A stretch of 64,000 nt of DNA. Origin: Rotaria sp. Silwood1 (taxonomy: Eukaryota > Rotifera > Eurotatoria > Philodinida > Philodinidae). The position numbers and the translations under genes were made by a program. The DNA lies in the NCBI GenBank assembly GCA_905250075.1, contig CAJNOP010000917.1, positions 1-64,000 on the forward strand. Reading direction: 5' to 3'. The stretch's first letter is position 1, and every line of letters begins with the position of its first letter. The notes beneath the pieces were generated by a model, which was not told the origin of the DNA, made no database searches, and was given only the letters and a program-made list of their open reading frames with translations. Below are positions 1-11,345 of this stretch, piece by piece.

Positions 1-594
1 CTAAACATTTATCTATATGATAATAATTCTTAAAATGAATAGAATGACTTCAGTCGAGTTCAAGCAAGTCGTAGCGATGGGCTCTACGTTTTTTCTGCTC
101 TTGTCGTGTGAATAGAAATGAAAGTATTAATAAGTATCTGAAATGCGACTGTCCCACGTAGCATTCTAGAGACTTATTTAGTTGTGAACAAATTGATACA
201 ACTGCTCATTTCCCACTATGGACTTGATGTGGCTCGTCTGAATAATTTATCTTAATTCTGCTTCCATAAAATATTAAATGTATTCTTCTGATCAACATAT
301 AATGTTCGAGACCATATGGTAAAGAATATCAAATAGACATTAAAACAACATAAAAAATAGAACAGTGGTCACATGAAACTGATAAAAACAGAATGTTCTA
401 GATAATCAGAAGAGAAAAACGAAGTGCTTGTATTCCATTTAACCCAAGTAACCTTCTTTTTTATCTATTTCGTCGTTTACGTTTTTCTTTTTGTTCTCGA
501 ATCTGTGTACTGCCTCATTGTTGGAGAAAACTGATACCGCTATCTTTCCAGCAACGCAATTTGATTTAATTTTTTCTTCGCAAAAACTACCCTG
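1..594. other. Intergenic, no gene seen
   Basis: AT-rich sequence with no convincing open frame, RNA gene or repeat. It leads directly into the first TGTGGG-type array. Confidence 0.5.
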
Positions 595-916
595 AGGGTG
601 TGGGTGTGGGGTGTGTAGTGCGGGTGTGGGTGTGAGGTGTGGGTGTGTGGTGTGGGTGTGGGGTGTGGGTGTTGGATGTGGGTGTGGGGTGTGGGTGTGG
701 GTGGTGTGGATGTGGGCTTGGGTGTGAGTGTGGTGTGGGTGGGTGTGGGGTGGGTGTGGGTGTAGGGTGGTGGGTGTGAGTGTGTGGGTGTGGATGGGTG
801 TGGGTGTGTGAGTGTGGGTGTGCTTAGTATAAGTATTTCATTCACACACCCACACCCACATCCACCCCCACTCAGACACTCACAGCACATCCACACCCAC
901 CCCACACCTACACTCT
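595..916. repeat. Telomere-like palindrome A, (TGTGGG)n / (CCCACA)n
   Basis: The top strand is an imperfect TGTGGG array at 595-822, then a 19-nt non-repeat spacer (823-841), then an imperfect CCCACA array at 842-916. The two arms therefore converge, G-strand 3' ends inward, as in a head-to-head telomere junction. The arms are unequal (228 and 75 bp), interrupted by variants such as TGTGGA, TGTGAG and TGTGTGGG, and are not obvious mirror copies. Long open frames across it, made of alternating His/Thr/Pro or Gly/Cys/Val, are repeat artefacts. No target-site duplication is visible. Confidence 0.9.
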
Positions 917-1068
917 CAATGGCTGCGATGGATAACAGTTTGCAACAGTTTGCTAATTAGTTTCTTTCTTCCGCGGATTATACAGTAATTTTCGGTATAC
1001 ACTATTCTTATAAATTTACCTAAAGATGAGTGGAGTAAGCCCCGTGCGAAAAAATCCTGGTAAAGAGT

Positions 1069-1365
1069 GTGGAACTATTTCGTGAGCTCATCGTTATACT
1101 TTATTCAAAATTTGCAAAACTAGTCAAAATAGCGAAAACAATAAAAAAGGAAATAAAAATAGTTTTCGTAGAGAAGTTTGTTTCCCATCCTCCATATCGA
1201 CCGTCTCCTGCATTGGCATTCCTCAAGATTTGCATCATAGCATCTATATTTTTCTGGACTGTTACATTTATCTTTGTTGCAAGTGAAGAAAACAAAATCA
1301 TGGTATTATATGGGACCTTTGATGACCTGATGACTGTGAAAAGCGATTTGAATCTGAGTATTCTC
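1069..1365 (+). pseudogene. Coding-like fragment with one membrane segment
   Basis: About 99 codons open directly into palindrome B. The peptide has a basic N-terminal part (several KIAK/KKE-type runs) and then a hydrophobic stretch around ICIIASIFFWTVTFIFVA, consistent with a signal anchor or single membrane helix. No ATG starts the frame, and CTG-GTAAAG just upstream could be a splice junction. The frame is lost in the minisatellite, so its 3' part is missing or has been displaced. I do not recognise the family. Nothing links it to the receptor relic on the other side of the repeat. Confidence 0.3.
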
Positions 1366-1882
1366 TGGGTGTGGGTGTGTGGATGTGGGTGTGGGTGTGT
1401 GTGGATGTGGAGTGTGGGTGTGGGTGGGTGTGGAGTGTGGGTGTGTGGGTGTGGGTGGGGCGTGGGTGTGCGGGTGAGTGTGGGTGAGTGTGGGTGAGTT
1501 TGGGTGTGGGTGAGTGTGGGTGTGGGTGTGAGGTGTGGGTGTGGGTGTGGTGTGGGTGTCGATGTGGGTGTGGGGTGTGGGTGTGGGTGTGGCGTTTCTC
1601 TTCCCTCAGACTCACACCCACACACACCCACACCGACACCCTCATCCAGCACCCACACCCACACCCACACCCACACTCACACCCACCCACACCCACGCCC
1701 ACGCCCACACCCACATCATCCCGCACCCACACCCACATCATCCCGCACCCACACCCACACCCGCACCTACACACCCACATCCTCATCCCGCACCCACACC
1801 TACACCCACACCCACACATCCACACCCATACCCTCACCCTGCACCCACACCCGCACCCACCCACACCCCACATCCACACCCT
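1366..1882. repeat. Telomere-like palindrome B, largest copy
   Basis: A G-rich TGTGGG-type array (1366-1593), a pyrimidine-rich spacer of about 17 nt, then a C-rich CCCACA-type array (about 1611-1882), again convergent. It starts GGGTGTG and ends CACACCCT, like several other copies here. It sits between a coding-like fragment (1069-1365) and the first LDLa-like codons of the receptor relic (from 1885), so it interrupts, or lies at the edge of, formerly coding DNA. The arms are about 228 and 272 bp and are not clean mirror images. Confidence 0.9.
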
Positions 1883-1884
1883 GA

Positions 1885-4800
1885 ATTAATGTTTTCATGT
1901 GGTGATGGTCAATGTAGAAATGAACGATCAATTTCTTATCTTCCTATGTATTTGTTAGTGAATAATTGTACTCGTGCTATGACTTGTCTAAGTCATAGTC
2001 GAATTCGTTTAGATGACATTTCCTGTCATAGTATTTGTACTGAAATTTCATGTGTAAAAATCGTAAGAGAAGAGTGTCCTAGTCTTTTTCAATTTCTTCT
2101 AATGTATATCTTTTCTAATCATGTGTTTTTCGTCTATACAAACAATGAATCTGATTATAATTCTCGATATGCTTCATTACCTGAATTAGTATGCTATGAA
2201 GAACAATTATGTGAACATTCTTTTCCAATAGTTGAAATTGATCTATTTAATAATTCGATATGTATATTATTTTCTGAATTTGATTTTAAAAAGAAACTAA
2301 TGATCTTTTAATACCAATTAAAAGTTTTTTCAAGGTTATTTAATAAATAAGAAACTAACTAATAAAACTCCTTGTTTATATTCATCCTTGTATCAATGTT
2401 CCAATAGTTTAACATGTATTTCTAAGTATTGTTTACTCGATGGTAACCAAGCTTGTTGTTTAAATGATGATGAAATTTTTAATAAAAGTTGTTCTCTCAA
2501 TCAAAAACATCGTTTTAATTGTTCTATGGATAATCGTTGTATATCATGGATATTAGTAAATGATTTTAAAACTGATTGTTTAACAAATGATGATGAAATA
2601 TTATCTGATATTAAAAAATCGAAAGAACATATTTCATTTCAAATAATATGTGATGGTTTTCAGGAATTATCATTTATTGTGATTAATGACAAATATGAAT
2701 CGGATGAGACTAATGGTCATCTATGGTCATGTAATAATGTATATGCACGTTGTAATGGAATATGGAATTGTTTAGATGGAAGTAATGAAATTAATTGTTC
2801 AATATCAATCTGTTCACCATCACATCATATGTGTGTTTCGCCAATAACAAATAACTTTACATGTATACAAATATTAAAGGTAAATGATGGTATTGTAGGA
2901 TCTGATGAACGTCAAATATGTCGAATACATGCACTCGATTGCGCTGACTGTCGATTTCCATGTCGAAATCGTACTAATCCAGAAACCATGTGTATTAAAT
3001 CTAATATGCTTTGCAATAGAAAGCCAACTTGTTCATTTTATGATGATGAAATATTTTGTCTTGAACGTAATTTTACTATAAAGTTTTTTTTATGATACTC
3101 TATTAGATATAGTTCGTACGGATGTTGAAATATTTCTTTGTGGTTTAAACGATAACTCAAAGAAGTCAATTATCTATTTTTTATTATATTTCAATAAAAT
3201 GAATATGAAAACTCATCATGATTCAAATAATATATTAGAAGAAAATAAATTTTTATCAAATAGTCATCTTATAAAATATGACAATGAAATACTGAAATAT
3301 TTTCGAATATGGCGATGTGATCGAGGTCTTCCTATTCGAACTAAGTATGATAAACTCATATGTCTATGTTCACCTAGTTATTATGGAGTTCAATGTCAAT
3401 ATCAAAATCAACATGTTAGTCTTACTTTGCAGATACAAGCAATGGCTGATTTTCATATGGTATTTACTATTGTTATTTTGTTAATTGATAAAGAAGATCA
3501 AATTAATTCATATGAACATTTTAATTATTTAGAAATTCGAGATGGTAGTAAAAAATTTAATATATATCTATTGTATTCAACTCGACCAAAAGATACTACA
3601 AAGAATTATTCTGTTCATATAGATGCATTTAATGCGAAATTTTTAGAGCATCATACTAGTTGTTTATATCCGCTTGAGTTTTTATTTTTGCCTGTTCATT
3701 GTTTATCAATTCAATTAATTGTTCCAATATTTATTTCTGAAATTGCAAAATGCACGCGCTTCAATGTAAAAAAAAATATGAGAATACAAAAATAGATTTT
3801 TGTCAATGTGATCCAGGTTAGTCAGGCTCACAATGTTCTATCAAACATGAAACATATAATTGTTCATCCGATTCATTTTACATTGGGTCAAATATATGTA
3901 TACGTATGTCCACTTGGAAAATATGGTGGACAATGTTCATTAACGCAATCTATTTGTTCTAAAGATATTTGTAAAAATTTTGGACAATGTATACTATTCG
4001 ATGAACGTAGCATGAATAATCAATGGTACTGTATTTGTAAAGAAAGCTATTCTAATAAACAATGTGATACAACTGATAGAAAGATTATAGTCTCTTTTTA
4101 TGACACCGAAATTCTATTATCATTCTTAATACATTTTATTTATGCACCAGGTGATAAACCTCATGAACGTACAACAACATTTATCAAAGTTTTATTTCAT
4201 TAAAATATGGTTACTACGTATTCATGAAGATAATTATTTTTTGCATACTATTAAAAAAAACGAAATCTTATCAAAAAAATAATATTCATATTAATTTAAT
4301 TGCTTTCCAACGAAGTCAACCTATTGAACATCTATTAAATTCTGCTATAGTTAAATTACATTTAGTACAACGTATTTAAATATTATCAGTTGCCTTGTCA
4401 ACAACAATCTGATATAATCTGTTTTTGTGATAATATTCATGTGTCTATGTGATGAAGAAAGATTTGAATTTCATCATAATATGACTTATAATTGTCAAGG
4501 TGTTAATTACTGTTTGAATGATGATCAATGTTTTCAAGATAATTATATTTGTCCTACTAAGTATTTATGTGCATGTACGGAATGTTATTATGAGACTCGG
4601 TGTCAATTAATGACGAAGGTACACGTTTATGACTTGATGTTATACTTGGAAATTTAATTCGACCTTATGCTACTCTTATTCAACAGTCAAATGTTATTAA
4701 AATTTCTGCAATTATTACTATGATCATGTTTATATTGGGTGTCATGAATGGATTTCTTTCAAGTATGACATTTAGAACTGCTAAAATTAGACAAGTAACA

Positions 4801-5596
4801 TATGGATTTTATGTTTTCATTTTATCAATTATTTCACCGATTAGTATAAGTATGTTAACTGTCAAGTTTGGGTTACTTATTTTTGTACAAATGTCTTTAA
4901 TTTCTAATCGTTCATTTTTATTTATTCAATGTACATGTGTAGATATGCTTGTCATGGTTTTCTTCGTTTTCATGATTGGTTTAATGCATGTATTTCATTA
5001 GAACGAGAAATAACTATTTAAAAAAAGGGCTTATTTTCAAAAAGTAGAAGACAAATCTAAAGCCAAACGAATGATTATTATACTTTTCATATTTATAATT
5101 TCTACCACAATTCATCGATGTCTTTTTTATGACATCGAAGAACAACGTACATAGTGTATGGTTAATTATTCTGACTTTATTCGAATATATAATTTGATTA
5201 TAGATTTTTGTCACTGTATTATTCCTTTCTGCATTAGTGTCATATCGGCTCTTGTTATCAACATCACAGTAGCTCGAAAACGTTCAACAATTCGAGTACA
5301 TCTATCTTATAAACAGCATCTTCAAAAACAATTTCATGAACTTCAACATATATTAATTAGTCCTATTATATGAATTATTTTAGTTTTACCACGTCTAATT
5401 ATTTCTTTTTTTTTCAGGTTGTATGAAATTTATACGTGAACCATATCTATTTCTATTTGGTCTATATTCATCTTTTATCTCATTTACTCTTGTTTTTATC
5501 ATTTTTGTACAAGCATCAAAAACATATAAGAAAGAATTTATTAATTTCATGAATCGATTCATAATAAGTATACGACATTTTCTACAAATGAACTAA
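1885..5596 (+). pseudogene. LDLa/EGF seven-helix receptor pseudogene
   Basis: Successive frames give, in order: LDL-receptor class A-like segments (CGDGQC near 1897; an LDLa core CNGIWNCLDGSNEINC near 2753-2800); a laminin/EGF-like step (CDRGLPI...CLCSPSYYGVQC, 3316-3400); EGF-like modules (CICPLGKYGGQC-type near 3905-3940 and CICKESYSNKQC near 4030-4065); then a seven-helix domain (4684-5596) ending in KTYKKEF and a polar tail. This is the layout of a receptor family much expanded in bdelloids: adhesive ectodomain plus rhodopsin-like membrane domain. The frame is broken many times: stops at about 2309, 3093, 3793 and 4201, and an in-frame TGA inside the helix 6 region at about 5371-5373 (LISPII-stop-IILVLPR). 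No ligand can be inferred. A few breaks could be unrecognised introns, but not all of them. Confidence 0.8.
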
Positions 5597-5875
5597 TGAA
5601 ATATTATTAAATAATCTATAAATATTTTGCTAATTAATAAAACAAATCATATACTTTATTATATGAACTATTGTTCGTCAAATTTTGATTGATGTGCTAG
5701 TTTTCTTATCGAAAGTGAATGTGGTTGATAATTGATGAATCCAAAATGTCAATTTTTGATAGTATATTCGTTACGAATTTGTAAAGATAAAACTCCCCAA
5801 GCTGAATATTTGATATATTGTATAACTTTTGATTCTCTACACAATAGTAAAAAATGTTAGGAAAAAAATTATGCA
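5597..5875. other. Intergenic, AT-rich
   Basis: Only AT-rich sequence follows the receptor relic; no gene or RNA is seen. Confidence 0.4.
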
Positions 5876-5879
5876 TCGA

Positions 5880-6420
5880 GGCGAAAAAGGCTCACAAGTC
5901 TATATCTAATACAGATAGAAACCACTAATGATCCTGAATTTGTTGGAAAAGTGAATTCATCTCATGATATTGCTTCAATTACTGAAGCTATTAATACAAA
6001 TATGGTATTGTTAATTTCTGTTTATTTATGTTTTAAAATTAGATTTTTTTATTTTCTAGCAAAGACTTCCCAAAGGACAGCGTCAAGCGTATCTAAAATC
6101 TTTAGCTTCCGGTAAAGGAAACGATTATGATGCTTTTCGTAAAGATTTTAATGAAAGAATTAATGTGGAAGCACGAAAGAGATTTTGAAAATGAACCAGT
6201 ATCAGTTGATAACTATTTTGGGCGCTATTCCAGTAAATTATTCAGGATCGAAAATCTTACTACACAAGTATATACTCAAACTGGACACATCGTAAAAACC
6301 TACATGCAAAGTTTTCGTAAACTCAGTCAAGTTGATTTTTTTGTTGGTCCAAACGAAACAAGACTTTCACACTATTCTAACGCTGCCTCATATTGATGAA
6401 ATACATCAAGTGGTTAGTCT
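5880..6420 (+). pseudogene. Unrecognised two-exon gene relic
   Basis: An open stretch (about 5903-6003, ...ETTNDPEFVGKVNSS...) ends near a possible GTATTG donor. The reading resumes after a TTTTCTAG acceptor at about 6060 with KGQRQAYLKSLASGKGNDYD and DAFRKDFNERINVEARK. It then needs a frame change near 6180 to continue as FENEPVSVDNYFGRYSSKLF and on through SQVDFFVGPNETRLSH to about 6396. A further coding-like patch (IPDILVYSILFTLGG, about 6556-6600) may be the next exon. The protein is charged and soluble-looking. I do not recognise the family. The frame change argues for decay. Confidence 0.4.
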
Positions 6421-7965
6421 TTGACTTTTATTACCTAATCTAGGTATTAAAATATTACTAGCTAGTTAAATCTTTAATTATAGTGCAAAAAAATCAAACA
6501 AAATAATATATGAGATACTATTAGAGATTTACAAATTGTTTTTCCTAATTTTACAGATTCCTGACATATTGGTTTATTCGATTTTGTTTACTCTTGGTGG
6601 GTGTAATCTTTAATAAAGTCCACAGTCACAGCTAAAGTCAAACCCACACTCGCAACCACATCCTGCTTCTATACCCAAATAATGCATAATATAAAAGTTG
6701 AATATTTCTGTCCAGGTACGACATCAGCAGCTTATATTTTAAATACATTAGTTTCTCGATGAGAGTAATCATTTCACCCGAACAATGTCAATCTTACTGC
6801 TCAGCAATTCCAGACCTTCCATTGTTAGTTGATTGCTGAAAAGCAAGAGTTGGAAACAGTAGATTGATCGGTCTTTTCTTCAAAAGATAAGTAAGTCTGT
6901 TTTTCAATTGATTCACCTTCACCGTCATCCACGTGAAATACTAACACGAATGGAGCCATCAAACATATAAAGAATCATAATACGATTTTGTATCACTTTG
7001 TTTCTCATAACCAATATTTAGACTGATCATATTATTTAATGAGGTTTTTTTCTTGTAATTATTCAATTTTTTTGTACTAAATTTCCATTTGTTCTAGATA
7101 CATTCTAATTACATGCATCGACTTCCAATCTCAACAATCATTATTAACACGACTAACAACAATATCATAACCATCACAACAAACCGTAAATAAAAAAAAT
7201 GTCATTAGTATCTGCATCTTAAAATTTATATTTAATGAAACTTATCAAAACAATGACATTTGCAAGCAAGGACGAAATATCGTGTGATGATTTCAATCTT
7301 TAGCCTTATTTTCTATTCAAAAACTTTCATATTGTTCATGACTAATTAATGTAGTTTAAATTGATTCTAAAAGTACCTGATGATAACTTTTAGTACACGT
7401 TGAAACATGTCGTACGATTACCCTGAATCAATCTCATTCCTAGTCTCATTCGTAAACACACCCCATCCTCACCCTCAAGATAGTTAGCATAAAGTTGAAA
7501 TTAAGTCTAATGCTATCACTTTACATCTTAAGCAAAAAGTGACATGAGCTATTTCACTTTAATATAGAATACTAGGTTAGTTCTTCTTTGATACTCTCAT
7601 TAAGTTTCATTAAATCAATTAAACTACGCTAACATCAAACCTGTCTTTACATTGGAACTTGAAAGTTTCGAAAAACGGTAACGCAAGTGAATTCATCGAC
7701 TCTGATTGCTTTTGATAAAACTTTACGGAAAGCGCATAGTTTTTCAAATGAGACCTTTGAATTCATGGACGCTAAAAACATTTGTATTTTAAATATTGAA
7801 AACTAAATAATTAAGAGAAATGTGTTGGTACAGAGGAAACTCACAGACACACGTAGTCAATACATTTTCTTCAATAGATGGACTAACACACACCAAATCG
7901 AAAGGGAAGAGGACAAAAGCATCGGCAGGATGTAATGACAATATCGGTTCATCGTATGGCAAACA
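6421..7965. other. Non-coding, faint CCCACA-like traces
   Basis: No gene is supported. Short degenerate patches (about 6597-6680 with CCCACACTCGCAACCACATCC, and 7455-7480 with CACACCCCATCC) look like heavily decayed copies of the telomere-like repeats. The rest is AT-rich. Confidence 0.4.
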
Positions 7966-7969
7966 ATTC

Positions 7970-8980
7970 CTATGCGTTTTCAATTGTCATTATATGATGT
8001 CTTTTTTTTTCACGTCCAGCGACAACACAGCCCTTTCGATTTTTTTCCAACAGATATTCTTCCGACACGCAAGTGTTATAATAAGGGGCATCTGTGCTAA
8101 AACCAGGCAAGCAGCATGGTGGATCTGATTGCGTATTTGTAAGTGCATGTTCTCGCAGAAGGGTCCGCTCCTCATGTCCGCAATCGTCTTTTATTGCCAG
8201 TATAAACTGCCATAATGACTTTCCTTTTTCTTCCTGACCAAATTCCACTGTCCAAGATTCTTCTTTCGATGTAGTCCATTCATTTTTGTAAGCGTCAGTA
8301 GCAGATGTTTTAAAGTCGTAAGTAACACTTATCCCAGTGTTCTGCATAAAGGGTACTACTGAAAAAGAAGTGTGCATTGCGGTTGAAACAGAATGACTCC
8401 AATCTGTTGTTTTTGACTCCTCGTGTCGCTTGGTTGTTCCATGCTTCAGCGTGAGTGATGTTTTTCCAGCTATTGTGTTCAGATATGCCCAACTACCAAC
8501 TATTTTGTTTGCTTTACAGACACGTATTCCAGGTGCTTGTGTAACACTATAAGGATATACCTTCTCTACACACACGTAGGCATACGGCTCTTTATCGTAA
8601 TAAAAATAAAACTTGCCATTCGGATTATATCTCATGCGTAAATGAGCAGTTTTATCACTTTCAGACACAAGTTCACAACCGAGCCATGACATATATCCTC
8701 CATCGCTCTTTTTTGACCAAGCTCCAACACCCTTGTCATAATGTCCACCAAGATAATCTCCTGCATACTTGCCGGACATGACCATTATATACATACGGCC
8801 CTTACTAAAATACTCTTGGAATAATGTAGGCGATTGACCATCTTCAACCGGCTTTGCCCAACCACCATTATCCATAGTGATATATCCGAATGAGGTTTTC
8901 ATTTGGTACCAATTCGTTTTGTCAGCAATGATGGTATGAGTAAGCAGCACAAAAAACAAATATCGGCATTCCATGAACAT
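7970..8980 (-). CDS. Secreted protein, possible aerolysin-like fold
   Basis: A single open frame of 336 codons. The N-terminus (MFMECRYLFFVLLTHTIIA) looks like a signal peptide, so the product is probably secreted. Residues about 25-150 are rich in Gly, Trp and aromatics (GGWAKPVEDG, GKYAGDYLGGHYD, NPNGKFYFYYD). Residues about 185-265 alternate polar and non-polar positions around a central hydrophobic loop (SHSVSTAMHTSFSVVPF ... ISVTYDFKTSATDAY ... ESWTVEFGQ), the pattern of long amphipathic beta-strands in aerolysin-type pore-forming proteins. A Cys-rich patch (PPCCLPGF, near 288-295) follows. This assignment is an inference from pattern only; other beta-rich secreted lectins are possible. 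The gene is intron-free and visibly less AT-rich than the housekeeping genes to the right, which would fit foreign origin or a recent duplicate. No neighbour suggests a pathway. Confidence 0.7.
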   Translation of the reverse strand: MFMECRYLFFVLLTHTIIADKTNWYQMKTSFGYITMDNGGWAKPVEDGQSPTLFQEYFSKGRMYIMVMSGKYAGDYLGGHYDKGVGAWSKKSDGGYMSWLGCELVSESDKTAHLRMRYNPNGKFYFYYDKEPYAYVCVEKVYPYSVTQAPGIRVCKANKIVGSWAYLNTIAGKTSLTLKHGTTKRHEESKTTDWSHSVSTAMHTSFSVVPFMQNTGISVTYDFKTSATDAYKNEWTTSKEESWTVEFGQEEKGKSLWQFILAIKDDCGHEERTLLREHALTNTQSDPPCCLPGFSTDAPYYNTCVSEEYLLEKNRKGCVVAGREKKRHHIMTIENA

Positions 8981-9068
8981 TTTTCGATATATTAAAATCT
9001 ATTAAAACAATATTAGTTCTTAACAATATGGCGATAAACCGATTATGGCCTTGAATGCTCATTTTTTC

Positions 9069-9220
9069 AGGGTGTGGACGTGGATGTGAGTGTGGGTGTT
9101 GCTATAGATGTGGATGCAAATCTCAGCTTTCAGATCATTGAGACCCACACTCACTCACAGGCACGCATCCACGCGAACACGCACACTAACACCACCCACA
9201 CTCACACTCCACATTCACCC
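9069..9220. repeat. Telomere-like palindrome C
   Basis: CAGGGTGTGG opens a degenerate TGTGGG-type arm (9069-9118). A spacer of about 25 nt follows, then a CCCACA-type arm (9143-9220) ending CATTCACCC. The orientation is convergent, as in the other copies. The arms are diverged, with only local mirror symmetry. Confidence 0.85.
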
Positions 9221-9319
9221 ATATTATGATGTTGAAATCTCGATACCGGATGTAAGAAGATTATGACATCACTCGAACGAAACTGACGAAGTTTGGATTG
9301 ACGTATAGGCTGACATATA

Positions 9320-9560
9320 TACAGGGGGTCCCAAAATTATAAAACCTCCTCCTCAAATTTTGAGAACAATAAAGTTTTCTCCAACTAAAAAAGGTTTTAT
9401 TACCGATCTAATGCCATAACTATGGACGCATAGTAGCAGTCTATCATGCACTATATTGATTTGAATTTATTCAATTAGGATTAATAAATAAATTCAAAAC
9501 CTTTCGAATTTCAGCTGTCTCATAATTATAGGAGCCCTCGCTTCCCCAAATATAAAAATA
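9320..9560. mobile_element. Possible mariner-like terminal-repeat remnant
   Basis: TATACAGGGGGTCCCAAAAT and the following TATAAAACC resemble the outer end of a Tc1/mariner terminal repeat next to a TA. A diverged related motif (TCATAATTATAGGAGCCC) occurs about 190 bp later near 9519-9536. No transposase frame and no clear second boundary are visible, so this is at best a small decayed fragment. Confidence 0.3.
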
Positions 9561-10420
9561 TTGAGTTAATGTTAATTTTGTCAAGTCAAATGATTCTTTT
9601 TCAGGATCCATTCGAAAGAGGAGACACTTAGCTATATGTTGAAAAAAGATTTGCGAAAATTAGTTTAACTTTTCTACCGTTGAAGAAATTAAGTAGTAGA
9701 AATGTTAAGTCAAAATATTATCACTGTGTAGTTCGAGAAAAATAAGTTTTCACTTCTTCAATGTAATGAAATTAAATTTGAAGTATATCATTGGATAGAG
9801 CATCAAAAGTTACGTAGACTACATATGTTTTGACAAAAGACTTTGATGTTCTTAGTAATTGTCAAAAGGTATATTAAAGATATTCGAAATATCTTTTTAT
9901 ATCAAAAGCCCCTATCTTCTTTAAAAAATGTCTCTGATTCCAGATAAAAAAATGCACATAAATTTTTTCCAAGAGTATTATTAGAGAGTAGGGGTGAGAA
10001 CTTATTGTTATTCTTTGTTATTAATAACAATAACAATAACAATTTTTGTTGTTGTTATTAACTCTTTCCGGCCGGGTCCTAGAAGCAGTGAAGGAAAAAA
10101 TTCTTTTACCACATATTTTTTATGATTGATCTATGGAGATAACCAGGTTTCAATACGGCGAGCGGACATATGAGATATAAGCAGATACCATGATGTTGCC
10201 TTTTGGCAACATCCGGCCGAAATGGGTCAAAATTTTCAGAAGAGATGATTATGTTTCAATAACTTGGACGCACTGTTGACATAATTAGATTCGTCAGCAA
10301 GATCAGTTTGAACCAAGAATGATCAAAGACTACTCATAGCTCTAGTGCAAAAACTCAACACACTAACAACTAGGCTCAACAACAGTTGTGAGAAAACCGG
10401 TATCGATTTTAAAATATAAT
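9561..10420. other. Non-coding with short AAC/GTT hairpin
   Basis: No gene is supported. At about 10005-10065 a run of GTTATT/AATAAC trinucleotide-like repeats can fold on itself. The rest is unremarkable. Confidence 0.4.
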
Positions 10421-10422
10421 AC

Positions 10423-11345
10423 AGTTGCTTGCCGGTTGAGTAAGTCGAGAATGACTGGATGAGAATAGTTACGTTTTTTTTTGTTGAAAAGTAGACACTG
10501 GGGCACGTGTTTTTCTAAGAAAGCTAGTGCTAAACTGATTTCGGAGCTGTTTACTGGACTGAAGAACATGTTGAGAAAATGGCATTTTTAAAACCAATAA
10601 GAAGAGTTTTCAATTTGAAGTAGCGCGAAATGAAAATTTGAAATAGGTTTTTGACCCTTTTGAATCAAATGGGATGAATAGTTGGTTGATTAGAATCTCG
10701 TTTTTGTGCGTTTTCAAAGCGTAGAGGTCCCAATGGGTATCTGGATGACATGAGTATGATCTAAATCGACGTGACATTCATTGGATTCATCGCAACCATT
10801 GAAATCTTGATTGTTTTAATGCAGCCCATTTATTTCTTGATGTTCTTCGAGAAAGAAGGTTTAATTGACTACAGGATTTCACATCAGCGTCGATCAGATG
10901 GGACTATAGCGTGCTATGGAACGTTCAAGGCGAGCAGTTGATGATGCCATTCGCCTAGGAAGGTCGAAAACCTATTCCAAATTTTTATTTCGTGTCATTT
11001 TGGACCATTTTTAGGATTATTCAGATACTAATCAAGACCTCTACGCCGTGAAAATGCATTAAAGAGAGATTCGGATCAATGAACTATTCGTCCCATTCGA
11101 TTCAGAAGGGTCAAAAACCTATTTCAAATTTTCATTTCGAGCTACTTCAAATTGAAAACTCTTCTTATTGGTTTTAAAAAAGTTATTTTCTCAACATGTT
11201 TTTCAGTCCAGTAACCAGCCCCGAAACCCATTCAGAACTAGCTTTCTTAGAAAAAGACATGCACCAGTGTTCTCTTTTCAACAAAAAAAGGCAGCTATTT
11301 TCATCCAGTCGTTTTCGACTTACTCAACGCACAGACAACTGTATT
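10423..11345. mobile_element. Fold-back element with about 310-bp inverted arms
   Basis: The left arm (about 10423-10733) and right arm (about 11036-11345) are diverged inverted copies. Landmarks pair in order: TACAGTTGC with the reverse of CAACTGTA; AACATGTTGAGAAAAT with TATTTTCTCAACATGTT; AACCAATAAGAAGAGTTTTC with GAAAACTCTTCTTATTGGTT; and AGCGTAGAGGTC with GACCTCTACGC. The same short peptide can be read outward from each arm, but the frames are too degraded to call a gene. The roughly 300-bp centre has no transposase. This is either a non-autonomous fold-back transposon or an inverted duplication of a longer repeat. Confidence 0.7.

Noticed and set aside
540..2311. Long His/Thr/Pro-rich and Gly/Cys/Val-rich open frames on both strands
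   Set aside because: They are translations of TGTGGG/CCCACA arrays, open in several frames at once, with no independent coding signal.
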